From Chamaea fasciata (Eukaryota > Chordata > Aves > Passeriformes > Sylviidae), in the NCBI GenBank assembly GCA_029207755.1, contig JARCOQ010000003.1, positions 84,215,994 through 84,279,993 of the forward strand: a stretch of 64,000 nt of DNA. Reading direction: 5' to 3'. Of the stretch, positions 34,581 through 48,340 are shown one piece after another. The notes under the pieces were generated by a model. That model saw nothing but the letters and a program-made list of their open reading frames with translations. It was not told where the DNA came from and made no database searches. Every line of letters starts with the position of its first letter. Within the stretch, counting starts at the first letter, position 1. A program made the position numbers and the translations under genes.

Positions 34581-37500
34581 TTTCAGATTCTTTGGTAAAA
34601 TAGTAACAACTTTGCAAAGAAAATGTTTAACCATTTACCAAAGAAAGACTTCTATACATAAATATACAAATACATTTATACACACGCTTCTGAAGAAGGT
34701 GTTACAGATTGACATAGAACAAATCGTGAAATTTTTCATAACTACTGAAAAAAACAAGAGGTTTAGAACCTCCGGTAAAAAAAAAGGCATATAGCTCCTT
34801 AAAGGAATATCTGCCCTTAAACACACATCAAACTTGTTAGAGCTCATCAAAGCTCCTTTCAGGCATGAGCATGTTCTGTTTATATTCCCAGCCAGGTAAC
34901 AAAAAAATTTAAAAGGCACCAAAGCAGAAATTAGGTTGTCACACCAACAGAGTAATATGCTGAAGCTAGTAAGATTGGTATTTTATTTAACTTGGGCTAA
35001 TCAATGTCATGCTGTTGTTGCTCCACAGCTTCCAATTCAAACCTTGATCCAAGCTAATCAATTCAAAGTGAAAGTGAAGTGACTTGGTGTCCATCTGAAC
35101 AACAGCATGCAAAAGCACACATTGGGAGCAGGCTGTGGTGTGCCTCCCACTGGCATCCCAGAGTAAGGGCTTGACCACATTGCTTCTAAAGCTCCTCTAC
35201 GGGAGTTTCACAGAACATCACCCACCATTTTGCAGCAGACTGGAAGACAGAAGAGCATTTCTGCACAACCAAGGGATAGGAAGCCCTTCAAGCACACAGG
35301 TCTGAAAAAGCCAGTAAAGGAACACCCTGCTATTTATTGCTTTTGTAACCACCATTCGAAGTTCCACTGTCAATTGTTCAGTACTGTGCTTCCACAGATG
35401 TTTCATTTCCCCTTCCTCCACCCATGACTGACTCGATTGTTCTTGAGTCCTCTGAGGAAGATGATTGTGACAGTGAAACTGGAAAGAGACAAAATGAACA
35501 CTCACCCTAGAAAATCTAGGCTGGGCCTTCAATTCCATAGGTGCAGTGGCTGACATCTTTGCTATCCAACCTTCATGATTCAGTAATTTTGCAATGCATT
35601 TATCTTAGTTACCTTATCTACTAAAAAAAAGTCAACAACTCCTCAGATAGATCATTTTGATAACTGGCCTTGACTGAGAAGGATTGATCCACTGACAATC
35701 AAGAGAGAACAGTGCAAATCTAACAGTACAGCCACTGTCAGATTTATGGATTTCTGGACTTCCTCTGACATCATAGGATGATGAATTGACCTTTGTGTGT
35801 AAGGAGATTTTGTGGAGTATTTTTCTTCATGACAAGGGCAGTAACATATTAACTTCTAATATCTATAAAAGATCTGCTGGATAGAAATTTTTTAGAGCCA
35901 AAGGTCATCTTAAACAAAACCTAATTGAAACAATTTGCTCAGCTATCCAATTGCTAACCAAAGCCAGATGTTTTCAGTTAAATGATCACCAGACTGCAGG
36001 CACTGACTTTTCAATTTACTATCAATGATATCAAAACATTATTTTTGTTCCAAACTTTAACTGTTTTTAGTTGTTTTGTTGCTGTCTCCACAGAGCCAGA
36101 TTTCCCCCAACCCCCGCACCCCACAGCACAGTGGATATTGAGTATGGAAGACACATACTCAAAAGTCCCCTGCCTGCCTGATGCAGGGTAAGCTGTGTTG
36201 AAGGGTCGGTATGCCAGCACCACTTTTGATAGCCATGCTCAAGAACAGGCTTGAACTGACAGAACCAAATTGCTGCAATCCATTCAGCCTGCAGGCATTC
36301 ACCTGCACTTGAGTTTTCCTGCCAAAAGATTAAGTCAAGCAAAATGCATTCCATTCAAACCCAGACTACAGCAAAAACAGGAGAATCAACCTAAGGTGAC
36401 AATGTCATTACAGCTTATTTAATTCAGTCACAGAACCTTACCAAAATTCCTTAAAACGACATTTCTTCCCACTTGAAAAACTCTTCACCTCCATTACAAA
36501 GTAAAACCCAAAACACTAAGCATGTTCTGATCTAATTCCTATATAGGCTGTGATTGAAAGGTTATACGGCCAGGGGTGATAGACATTTGTGTGCTATTAT
36601 TTTATTCTGTTTCTGTGTTTAAGGATAATTTTGACAACTTAACACACATTCTTTCCTTTTCTTTTCCCTACTACCTAAGTGGATGTAGATACGGTTTAAT
36701 TTCTGAACCCTTCTACAATTCAGATTCCTTTAATTCTAAAAAATGTCAGGTTTAAACCTAGAAATTAAAGCAGCAGTATCATACATACAGATCATTCTAA
36801 AATGAACCTCTATTAAGCAGCATTTTCTATTACTTTGAAATGTTACATACCATCCACACAAACAAAACAAAATAACTACTAGAACCACACATCTAAATGC
36901 ACGGTTTAACCTGTTGTGACCATGTTGTTTAAGCATTGTCAGAAAATTCATTGCTAATCCTTATAAAAATTTTCTAGGGCAAAGTAAGATTAGGTCTAAA
37001 ATAGCACAGATAACTTATGTTACGATGGCAACATGCCTAAAATTAATATCAGTATTTGTTGTTGCAGCTTTTTTTTAAGAGAAACAATGCTGATATACTA
37101 GAATTTTTAAGGATATATTTGAAGAGAAGTCAAAGTGTAAATGGTATATTTGTTTAAGAAAAAAACAACTGCTCACTGGAAAAATTAATGTCTCCCTAAG
37201 TGTTTCAGTAGTTTGTAGGAATAGTCATTCCCTAAGACGTTCTTAGCAGCGATATTTAAAACTTGGTAACAGGAACAGATTAACCAACTTGTTTTATAAT
37301 TGATTTCAGAGCAACTTTTCTGTGGAAAAGAGCAGCAGCACAACCGGATTTATTCCTAAACATTCAGTTCCAGTTCCAGTCAAAGGGGACAGCTTTGCCC
37401 TTCCCCAGACATTGTCTGCTTAAAGAGAGTGACAACTCTCCTGCTGGCAAACCCTTTATGCCTCTCCCATCAGAGATAACCGAACCTACCTGAGTATACT

Positions 37501-39866
37501 GATAAGGTTCAGCGTGTTACACAAAAATTGGCAGAAACAGCAAGCACCAGTAAGTTTTGAGAACCCACATCTATTTAAAACTGTATTTCTGAGTTCCTTT
37601 GCAAGGTTCTATTTTATCTGTAAGTGCAAGTCACTTTTATAATATATTTTAAGTAAAATCTGAGCCTATAGAGAATACAAAATTCTTTGGCATACTATGT
37701 ATTTTGATATAAACTTACAGCAGTTTCCTGTGGTAGCACTCTGGAGCATGACAGGCAAGAGCTGGCACTACACTTCTGAATGACCCAGGATCTTGCAGAG
37801 TTGAAAGAAACGTGGCTATCACTAGCCCTCAGCTCATGACACTGGTTAGTATTCACTGCCAGAGCAGAAGTTTTTGCTCACCTCATAATTCAGCTGAGAA
37901 CTGTGTAAAGTGTACGCAGGTTAGAGAAAGTCACCTGGGGAGCACTGCTTTGCACAGCAGGAGCTTCCTGCTCTGCAAAGCTGTGTGTCACTCCTATCCA
38001 AAACTGACAGGATACCAGTGCCAGGATCTGAAATTCCCACCTCAGAGGCTGGGAGCAGGGCTGAGGCACTTCAAGGACTGTACCCAGCTGCTTCAGAATG
38101 ACATTTCCTCTCGTGACACCTGCTGACGATCTTTAATGCAGAACATTCTGACTTTCAAAGACATGACAAAGGCAAAGAATAAAACAAAAATTTGCAGGAT
38201 TTTATATTCACACATAGCTCTATTCCCCACCACTGGGACAATACAGATCATGATCCCTGAAGTATTTAACAGGAACAGACTCACTGGAGTACCTTCTAAT
38301 AGCACACATACATTCCATTTCACACAAACATATACATCACATCACAAACTTGTACACCTCCCAGAAAAATCTTGTCTTAGGAATGCTTTGAAACTACAGT
38401 AAAACAAAGAATATGGAAACATTCTTTCTTATACATTATTGTATATATTCTTTCTGTTCCTGAACTCACTTGACTGCAGCATTTCTGAAGCAAATAATGT
38501 GGTCTCATTAAACAAGTGTTTCTTACACATTAGAAAATTAGGCTGGAAGGATACTCTGGGTAAGTAGGGAGAGAATAAGCAGCTTCACCAAGATTTCTTA
38601 AGCACAAACACAGAGACCCATGTGTAAATGTGTAACTCTGTACCTCCCAAATTTTGAAATTCTGCCTCATGATCCTCAAACAAGAGTATATTTTCCTCGT
38701 TATGATTTGTGGGTTTTTTTCCCTGAGGATAGGACTCAATTCAAGAAATGAATAACTGCTTCCATAGAGTTAGTTGTGTCAGTGTAATTTCCATATGCAG
38801 AATACATCCCATACACTATTTGTAACACTAAAGCTACAGGACAGCATAAATCTGCCTATGGAAAAAAAATGCACATGCAGATAAGATCTGAAAGAGGTTT
38901 TTAAATTATTGATTCACGTAGTAAAGTGTGCCTGCATTTCTAGATTCTCTGTGCTGAGAGAAAAACTGTCTTGCACAGAGGCTGATAAAAAAGTGAGATT
39001 TGGCTGCCCCATCTAGTGGCTCATTAAGCACAATTTTAATGGTTTAAGAACATGTGGCCTTATGGATTAAAAAGGGCCATGTCTGAGGTTTTTTTTCTTT
39101 CTCTGAGCAACAGGACAAAATAAATTATTAAAACCTTATTATTTTAATAACATAGCATAAAAATGTAGAATTTTTACCTACTTTTATAATGTAACCATAT
39201 TAAACTTTGATGTAATTTTATTTTATATTTTTAGATTATTTCTATGTATTAGCTAATTTATTGTATTTAGTTCATAAACTTTATTGAAACTAGCAAAGTT
39301 TTACAAATTGAATTTATAGCAAGTTACATTTATATTTGAGTTTACATATCCAGTGAAAAGGTACCTATGTTTTCACTAAAACAACAAAATTAATAACAAG
39401 CCAACTATTAAAATATATACAGTGACTTGTTACTACAAGAAGTAAATTTCAAAGCTCACCTCTGATTCAGAAAGTGACTTCTACTCTGCAACTGACAACT
39501 CGTAAGCAGATCTAGAGCACCCACAGAATTTTAGAGGAAGAAAGAAGTGTGTGCTCTGAAGTCTACACAAATCTATTCCATGAAAATTCTAAAATATGCT
39601 GAGAACTTGGGCTCATTAGAAAACTAGTAAAGTAAGTTGCTTTATATAGAACTTTTTTTTTTCCAACAATCATTTTGAGAATAGCTAACTAGAATTGAAG
39701 CTCATACTGCAGAGGGAAGAATTGCAAAATTGAGGACTAGGTTACAAATACTGGAACTTTACATTCTAGAAATTAATGTGTACATGTTGCTGCATGTCTG
39801 AAAACATTTCATCTTGAATTACACATGCCTGAGAGGTAGTCAAGGAATATAAAAGAGAGTGAGTGT

Positions 39867-40138
39867 GACTTTTTTACACAGGCAGATAATGGTAGGACAA
39901 GGAGGAATAGTTTCCAACCAGAAGAGAAGAGATTTAGATTAGATGTTAAAAAGAAATGATTTACTCAGAGAGTAGTGAGGCACTGAAACAGGTTGCTCAG
40001 AGAAGTTAAGAATGCCCCATCCTTTAAGGTGCTCAGGGGCAGGTTGGATGGGATATTGAGCAACCTGGTCTAGTGGGTGGATCCCTGCCCATGGCAGATG
40101 ATCTTTAAGGTCCCTTCCAACCCAAGCCATTCTATGAA
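39867..40138 (+). mobile_element. CR1-type LINE 3' end
   Basis: A plus-strand copy of the last 270 bp or so of CR1. It runs from AGATTTAGATTAGATGTTAA through GAGGCACTGAAACAGGTTGC to TCTTTAAGGTCCCTTCCAA and CCATTCTATGAAT. It is strongly 5'-truncated, as is usual for CR1, and antisense to RIMS1. It is better preserved than the fragments at 1095 and 33885. Confidence 0.93.
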
Positions 40139-41190
40139 TATAATAATTTTACTTATTCCTTTACCTCATACAGTTCCCCCAACTAGTATCATATCTCTTA
40201 AACTAGGACCCAATATGCAATCAAAACCTCTGTGTAGTGGAATTTAAATACATCCTTAAATTCTCTGCATATCTGCATTGAACACTGCAAAATAATCCCA
40301 TGCTAATTATGGCCCAAATGAAGCATACAATACACATTTGTCAACTTGCTCAATGGAGCAAGTTAGACTTGGTCCAATTTTCATAAGGCACAGCAAAGAC
40401 ACAGGTCACAAAGTAAAGAATGCTGATATTTTCTTTTTTAAAACAGAAAAGGTCATGTTTATAGACAGGAAGAAAATGTAGAAAGAATTTATTCTAAATA
40501 AAATGTTTTATTAGAAGTTCCTTCATGGCTTAAAAGAATGTGTAATAAAATATTTGATATTGAGGGTCTAAAACATTACTGATGTGAGCATGCATTTACT
40601 GCATAGCATCACAGTATTTCCAACGCTGCCACCCTCTTTCAAAAAAAGGCTGAAGTTGTTTAAAAATTAGAAAGCTCTTCATATACAATTTTTGCAGTCA
40701 GTCAAGGGTATGCACTGAGAAACTCATGCATAAGAGAGGTATTTTTAAGACATTAGACATGTAAAAATACAGAGATTTAAAGTGCTGGAATACCTAAAAA
40801 AGTTACAAATTCAGCTTTTAACATCTAGAGCAGCAGGATATCTACAAAGGGAGTGGTGAACTGACTAACAGCATGTTGGACCAGCAGCATGTAGGTTATG
40901 GGTGTCTGCTACGTGCCTTAGCCAATGCAAAATCACTGTTGCATATTACACTTTGCATGTGTCGTGCTTGCAGGCTTTCTATTCTCACAGCAAATTTATG
41001 CAGGAAAGACAAAACCACATATCACACTGAAAACAGAACTGTAAAATTCTTCCCTGTCCTTACGTATCTTCAAGCTGAATGGCAAAACAAAACCCCTGTC
41101 TCCCTTTGAATTCAAACCTTAGAAGAGTCTTTTTCTTGGACCAGAAAACAAACCTGATCAGTTATCAGAATCATTATGTTAAGGTCTTAA

Positions 41191-41222
41191 AAATGCGGTG
41201 GGGGGACGGGGGGGGGGAGGAC
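41191..41222 (+). repeat. G-rich cluster
   Basis: AAATGCGGTGGGGGGACGGG is followed by G8AGG, giving several G runs within about 25 bp on the plus strand. It has quadruplex potential in DNA and is C-rich in the pre-mRNA. Confidence 0.85.
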
Positions 41223-41302
41223 GGTGTAAAAATTGAAAAGAGTAGAAAGGTCCAATGCACACAAATAACACATTGTTGTATTTTTTAGTGGTGGCTCCAT
41301 CA

Positions 41303-41397
41303 GTAAAACAAACAAATTAACAAAGTCAAAACAAAACCCCACAATGCCATTGGAAAAAGGCCCACAAAACCAAAATAACCAAAAACAAACTGAAAAG
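41303..41397 (+). repeat. A/C-rich tract
   Basis: It is dominated by A and C (AAAACAAACAAATTAACAAA, then ACAAAACCCCAC, AAACCAAAATAACC) with few G or T. It resembles the tract at 2472 but is less pure. Confidence 0.75.
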
Positions 41398-43113
41398 GCT
41401 ATGAGGTCTGAAAAAATGAAAGAAAAGAGTTTCACAATACTTATAAGCACAGAAATATACGTAGTATACATCCATGAATCACTTTGATACCTGATAAGAA
41501 AACCAAACAGGCAAATAAAATGGTAATTTAGCTGATTAGCAGCAAATTAGCATGTAGTGAAAACAGGCATCTAGACTCATGGAGGCAACCTGCAGCTCTC
41601 CATGAGAGAACGCAAGCACGTCAGAGGACAAGAGAACATAACCTGAAATTCTGCCGGATGCTGACAAATGGACCAGAGAGGTACTTAGCAATAATACATC
41701 CTTGCACTAAATAAGCATTCTAATTTATTGTCATCAGGGCAAGTTGGAGTCTCAGTCATGTACTGAAATCTCACCAAATTAGGCAATGTACAATCATAAA
41801 AAGAAAATCTGGGCTCCACTGGGCTTGCAATTTAAATACAAGGCAATAAAATAGCAGACAAATAAATAAGGAACAAGTGACTACAACTTATACCATTGTC
41901 TTAGCCAGTGCCAAATGGGTTGTCATTCATCCTGTGCCTTTAGAGTAATCCCTGGAACAGTTGTGCCCTGGTCCAGCTAGCACTCTCTGTTTACTACTAG
42001 CCAGGACACAGGCCAAGAATAAACCCTAACAGACAGCTTCCATACACCCTTCTCTTGAGGAGTTCAAGAATGCGCTGCAATTCATTACTTGGCCAAAAAG
42101 GTCAAAGAATGGCCCTTTCATTTACTAGTCAGTAAATATCACGAATGGGGTGGGCATATTTGAAACCATAACACATTGAGCTTGGCATCACAGGAGAAAC
42201 AGAGATAAAAATCAGCTTAAAAGATTACAAAGTGTAGATCAGGAATCCCTGATTTTGAAGCCCACATGTTGTACAGGAGAAAGAAGGAACAAAGAAACCA
42301 TCAGAAGAATACAAAAACACATGAGCAAATATGGGAAAACAGTTTTCAGAGGGACATTCAAAATGGACAGAAACAGGATGAAACCGTGCGTATCTATTCA
42401 AAAGAAACAGGCATCTCATAATTATTAACTTTCTTTCTGACACAATCAAGTTTTTCCTAGAGCTATTTGTCAGTGTACATATTTTAGAAAACTCATTTAG
42501 ACCAATCTATCTACTCAAAGTAATGCTTAAAAAAAGAAACTAGAATGGTTCCTGTGTATTACAGCAATTGTGTTATTGTACACTAAAAAATATATGGAAA
42601 AGTATCAGAAAAATATTAGCACAAAGTACTAACCAGAAAATAACAGAATCAGATGTTTGTTTCTAGTTAACTCTATAATTAACTAAAATTAAAATCAATA
42701 ACAGTGCACATATTATTCTAGAAGCCAGTAATTAATGTACCTTTTCTCTCATAGCCTTTCATTTTTTCCCCAAAGTGGGACAGACTTCCCATACAGGTGG
42801 AAAAAGGCAAAGGTTTGGATTTCAGTTCCAAGACCTAAACTCATCCTTCAGTGCACTGCACAGACCATCTAGTTATGCAGCTTTACCAAGCTCAGTTTGG
42901 TTCATCTTTCACATTTCATCGTTTTCTCTAAGTTCTCAGATCAAAAGAGTAACAGTAAATGCTGAGTAGCAGCTCACATAACTTTTATGGTATACAAAAA
43001 ATACATGCATATAAAAAATACTGAATTGCAGAAGTGTAGGAAAAGAATCAACCTCTGGCTATAACACCATGCCATGTATCAAGTTACCGAGTTTTAAGTC
43101 CAGTTAACTTCAT

Positions 43114-43149
43114 AGCAGTACTTTAAAAAGTACTTTTTAAAGTACTGCT
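43114..43149. repeat. Perfect 36-bp palindrome
   Basis: All 36 bases read the same on both strands, with no spacer. Each arm starts AGCAGTACTTTAAAAAGT; the centre is GTAC, and GTAC also occurs in each arm. The symmetry ends at 43113 (T) and 43150 (C). It lies in the giant intron. It could be a cruciform, a relic of a small inverted-repeat element, or two inverted copies of a 17-18-bp word. Confidence 0.95.
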
Positions 43150-45345
43150 CAGCAGCTAAAATTAGGGCAAGCTTTCCAAAAGCTTTTTCATCTCCCTCTA
43201 AGGCCCTCAAAAAGTGCTCCACGGCCCAGAGCTCACGCTCACATTCTCAAGCCTGCTACCTGCAATGGTTTCTGTACGGAAAAATGAATGTTCTTGAGAA
43301 CTAATCTTTCATGAGAAGCCTATAGAACTCCTCACTTTCTCTGTAAGTTCAAACACTCTGATAGCTCCTGAAAGTAAAGGTACCCTGATGTCAAACATTA
43401 AGTGTTTTTGAATATAAGACTCCAATCCATCCATGCTTCAGTATCTGCCCTTCTGTAATGAAAGTAATCATCTTACTACTACATCTTACTACTTCTCTGA
43501 CAGGAAAAAATACTATCAGGGCAAATTTGTTGCTTTCTCATGAATTAGATGTGCAGAAGAAAGGTAAGCGACAAAGAACAAACAACCAATAAAATCATGA
43601 ACTTGTGAAAAATCAAGCAACCCAGAAGACAGGGCATATTAATAGTACTGAAACATAAGGCCTTGCCAACTGCCATAGATATGAAAGAAATCAAGACTTA
43701 ACAGTTTGTGACATCATCTTGGTAAGTCAAAAGCTTTATTACTTCTTTCCTTTCCAGAAATCAGATTATTATGCAAATTTGTACTGGAAATGGCTTACAG
43801 GCTGAAAAACAAAGAGTAAGGTACAGATAGGGGTACTGTGAATTTAGCCCCAGATGTTCCCAACTTAGATCAGATCCTGCCACAGGAACAGCAGCAGCAT
43901 TGCTAGCATAGAGCAATGTCAGTGCAGGCTCTGAAGAAAATTATTTTTATTTTCAGGAATCCTCCATTTCAACTGAGTAAGAAATTATGATTACAGTTTT
44001 CCTTAACTTTGCTTATCTGCCCTCAGGGTTAACATGGTTTCTGGCAGCAAGCTTCAACCTGCCTAGCAGTAACTCCGCCTTCCAGGGGAAGAGAGGAGCA
44101 TGCGCTCAAACCTCTCTCCCTCTAGCTACTTCTTCCAGTTTTCCTTTTTTCACTTCCACTTCTTCCCTAAACTATTCAACCACAATCCATCCCACCTCTC
44201 ATGTTTAGACCTCTTGGTGATACTTTGCTCTTTCCTCTGAACTTTCTCCAGAATGCTCACAATCTTCTTAAGGTAAACTAGAAAAAGGGCTGTATGAGGA
44301 TTTTAGAGAAAAATTCAGCCAGATATCTTCTATGACAGCCTCATTTATATGGTTACATATTTCTCTGAAATGCAGGATATCTTGGAAACTATTTCACTTT
44401 TTTTCCCCCACTCATGTTCAGCTCATCCCACTTGTATATGCATGTACTTAAAATAATTTCATATACACAAACCAGACTTTTTACTGCCCCACTCTAATTT
44501 AACGAGCACTTATTTACAGCTCCACAAGCACTGTAAATAATTTCAGCTGCTCAAAAGCAATGAATACTGATAGCATTGAATAATGTTAGCAATGAACAAA
44601 ACTCTGAAACTAGAGTAATTTTAAATTATATTTTCATTAAAATCCGAATCAGATGTAGGTCTAAATTACTGCACAAGGACTAGAAGATAAACTTGAACTA
44701 ATTTCTAAAACCCAGCAATCTTCCTAGGAAGGGTGTTTTATTTTACACTAAGTTAAATCTCAGTTGCACTTTTAAACAAATTCTGCTCCAGTTTTAAAAC
44801 TCCATGCCCAACTCTCCACACAAACAGATGTTAAAATATGCTAGCAGATGTTATAGTACAATTTGACTTGCCTACATTCCAGACTGAAAAAAAATCTCAG
44901 TCAAAAAGTTTAACTAAAACCATTTCTAACCAGTCTCCTCTTCTCTACAGCCCTTTCCTGATGTTTTCTTTGGGTTCCTTTATAGGCCCTACTGTGGTTT
45001 CTCTCTCAGCACCCAAGCTACCTTCCGTGTCAGGAATGCTTACAGAGCCTGGAACTAATCGTTGGGGCAAGGATATAATTTATTCTCTCCTTCCCCTGGG
45101 AGTACCACCAAGCACGAGCACCCAAAGGGACCCTGGAAACGCCAGAAAAGGATGGAGAAAGGGGCCAGATCCTTTTAGCCTGGAGCTGAGCCAGTACTGA
45201 CATATTTGTCAGCAAACCACAACATCCCTTTCTGCTCATGACCACCACGTCATCTCCTCCTGCTTCACACCTGGGAATAAACCAAGAAAACAGCAAGACC
45301 GCTGCCCATAACATTTTCTAACCAGGAATTAATGTCATAAGAATG

Positions 45346-45365
45346 AAATTAAATTAAATTAAATT
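45346..45365 (+). repeat. (AAATT)4 repeat
   Basis: Four exact AAATT units in the giant intron. Confidence 0.9.
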
Positions 45366-48185
45366 GGGTCGCTCTGTTCCTCACAGTACCACAAGAAAGG
45401 CATTATGAATGAAAAAATCACATCTTCTCTGAAAGAAAACAGAAAGCCATTTCACGAGTTTGTTTTTCAAAGAAGGCACCAATTCTATCATGCTCTCCTC
45501 ACTTCCAAATAAATCCATTAGCAAGTATACAGAGTGAGTTTTACTCAGGTTTTCAACATTTTACCACCAATTTGTGAGTGTTAGTCGTAATACTAAGCCT
45601 AAAGCGTGTGAAAAAAATACACATTTAGGAAAATATGAACAATAAGTCTGCAAAATGTAAAATCATTAGCATAGCATGTTTATTTACATAAAAGTACTGG
45701 AGCAGTACCTCCTCAGCATTGCTCCAGTTTCCAACCATACTTTATCTTCCAGTGTCAAAGGCTGTATGACAAATTCTGGAGAATCTCTTGTATTTATCAA
45801 TGGATATAACTTTTATATAACCTCATCTGGACACAAATAAACTAGTTCTACACAAATTCTTGTTTTTCATCTTCAAAGAAAATACTTTTTTTCAAACTTA
45901 CGCCAAACACAATTTGCATTCTTTACTGAATGGCAGTAGACAAAAACTGTTTTAAAATGAGGTCTGGATTTAATTTTTAATAGTCTGGTTTATGTTATTT
46001 TAGCTTGTCTTTGAAGCAAGTATGAATGCAATTTATGTCTTCTACAAGGATTTCTTTCACCTTGCCAGGACTTCACTGGAAATTCAGTCCACCTATTGTT
46101 CAACTATTAAGGATTTCAGAAAAAGGAGTTCTACAGCCTCATTAATAATGGTAATGGAATGAAAATGATTACCAGCAATCTGTAGCATCCTGTAAAGGGT
46201 GTAGATAATTGAATAAGAATTTGAGATGACATTCATCCATTTTTTTGGACACTGTAAAGAGCTCTTTCTCTAGATTCACTCCAACATGGAAACAATTTGT
46301 TATAAATCTTTGGATCCTCCAGCAAAGAAGGAAAATCCTGGTGGATTGCAAAAGAAATTTATATTTTGGAAAGAAATTATCTCCCAGTGTTTGTGCATAA
46401 TTTTTTGAGTAATTTTGAAGAAATACATATTAAATGGTTACAGTAAATACCAGGGGATTTACTAGCTAAATTAGGTTGCTTTCTTTGAAAGTCTTTTGGG
46501 CTCAGATGATGGGGTAATGCAATACTACTCTGTTTCTAGGAAATGCAAATGTTAAAACATAACGTGCACAGTATCTGCTTTATATGACATTTTTGGATAT
46601 TGATTCCTAATACAGTCTGATCTGCACTACCTGTACTGTATCTTTCTCTGGGGAAACATTTGCTTTTAAACATCTCTGTAAGCTGTTTCTCACAGAAACT
46701 CTTATCTTATTTGTTCAACATAGAACTGAAAATAGTACATCTTTATTGCTTAGTTGCAGATCATTTCATATTGGCAATCACCAAATGTAAACATTAATTT
46801 TGAGGTCTTGGGGTGTTTTTTTAGGGCCATTCAAAGTTTCTAGCTCCATCTGTATTACTCTGGTACCAGGTTTCTGACTGAGCTGACATTTAGATAAAAG
46901 AGGATGGATTCCAGACCCTCCTGGGCTTATAAAGTACTATAACTTTGAACCTGTGCAGTACCTCTCCCAAATTACAAGGAAAGAACTGAATAAATTCTAG
47001 TGAAATTCTGTTTGTAACAATGCTGTTAAATTGCAAAGAATGGGATTTTGACCAGGGTTATAATAGGAGCATTTAAAAATTATTTATAAATATTTATATA
47101 TCTTTAAAGCTAAATCCTTTTATTACTGTAGCACATATTCTTTTAGAGTGCTGGGGGATTTCTAAAATATTTTCTTAGGTAATAAAATCTCCTGTCTTTC
47201 CATCTATTTTTATTAAATACTCCAGAGTATTTCAAGTACTGATGAAAATGTAACTGCAAAAATAATTGGATACTTTACTATCAAAAATGCTTTTGCTTTC
47301 TCATTTGTATTCACATTTCCTATCTCTTCTTTATGGGCTATACAGCCCCATCTTCAAAGGCTTTCCATTTACAGTCTTTGTTATGGAAAAGTCATATCAA
47401 AAATCAGGAAAAAAAAAAGGCTCAATATCAGAGCTATTAAATTAATAAATATATCTCTGTAATTCATGCATTGAATACCCCTCCGTACACACACACATAT
47501 ATGTTTATGCTGACAATTAGATACAAAGTCCCAAGGAATGCTCAAAAATATAAATCACTTATGTGGAGGTCAGTGGTCAGACAGGTCCCTAACATACTCC
47601 TATCAATAATTTTTATTCAAATACAGTGAGGTAGCACTCTAATATGATACAAACCAAGATCTCCACTCTGTAAAGGAGGACCCTAAACATGTATCTAGGA
47701 GGTAACCAAGAACTTGATTTAGTCACTGAGAACATAAGCCTTTACCAACATCTGAAATCCTCTGGAATTCATAACACTGAAGGAAAAAAAATCCAAGCCT
47801 TAATGTTTTAACAATACAGTGGGAAATTGGTCAGAAGCTGAGCCTGAAAGCAGCTACTGAAGATTTTATTTATGAAAGACTATTGTAACACAAACTATAT
47901 CAACATAATTATATCAGTATCAGTACCTTGCAGCCTGGATTTGACTTATGTAACAACAGCCTTTCAGTTACTTCATAAGAATAAACTACACTGATTATAG
48001 GAAATTCTGTCTACTTCATAAGCAACCTCGAACTGATAAATGTAATGAAAGCAAAAGACAAAGATGGAAAAGAAATGTTATATTACTGACTTCTACTACC
48101 AACAGATGGAGTCAGGGAAAATTACACAAATCTAAATGTCAGTTTAAAACATTGCTACAAAATAAGGGAAAGAGATGTGCTGTCT

Positions 48186-48340
48186 TAGAAAGACAGAATA
48201 GTTGAGACTGGAAGGGACCTCTGTGAGTCTCTAGTTCAAACACTCCCCTCAAAAATTGTGTCAGCAGAGCAGATTGCTCAGGACCTTCTTCATCTGGGTT
48301 TTGAGCATGTCCAAGGATGGAAACTGTACAAATCTGTGTG
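48186..48340 (-). mobile_element. CR1-type LINE 3' fragment (diverged)
   Basis: GACAGAATAGTTGAGACTGG, AAGGGACCTCTGTGAGTCTC and TTGCTCAGGACC..GGGTTTTGAGCATGTCCAAGGATGG match the reverse complement of the 3' region of another bird CR1 subfamily. It is about 150 bp, diverged, in the giant intron and in RIMS1 direction. Confidence 0.8.

Noticed and set aside
37812..38126. 104-codon plus-strand open frame, Cys-rich
   Set aside because: There is no family resemblance, signal or repeat pattern. It is in an intron and antisense.
44838..45200. 120-codon plus-strand open frame
   Set aside because: It is moderately coding-like but has no recognisable domain and no clear splice structure. It is kept only as chance.
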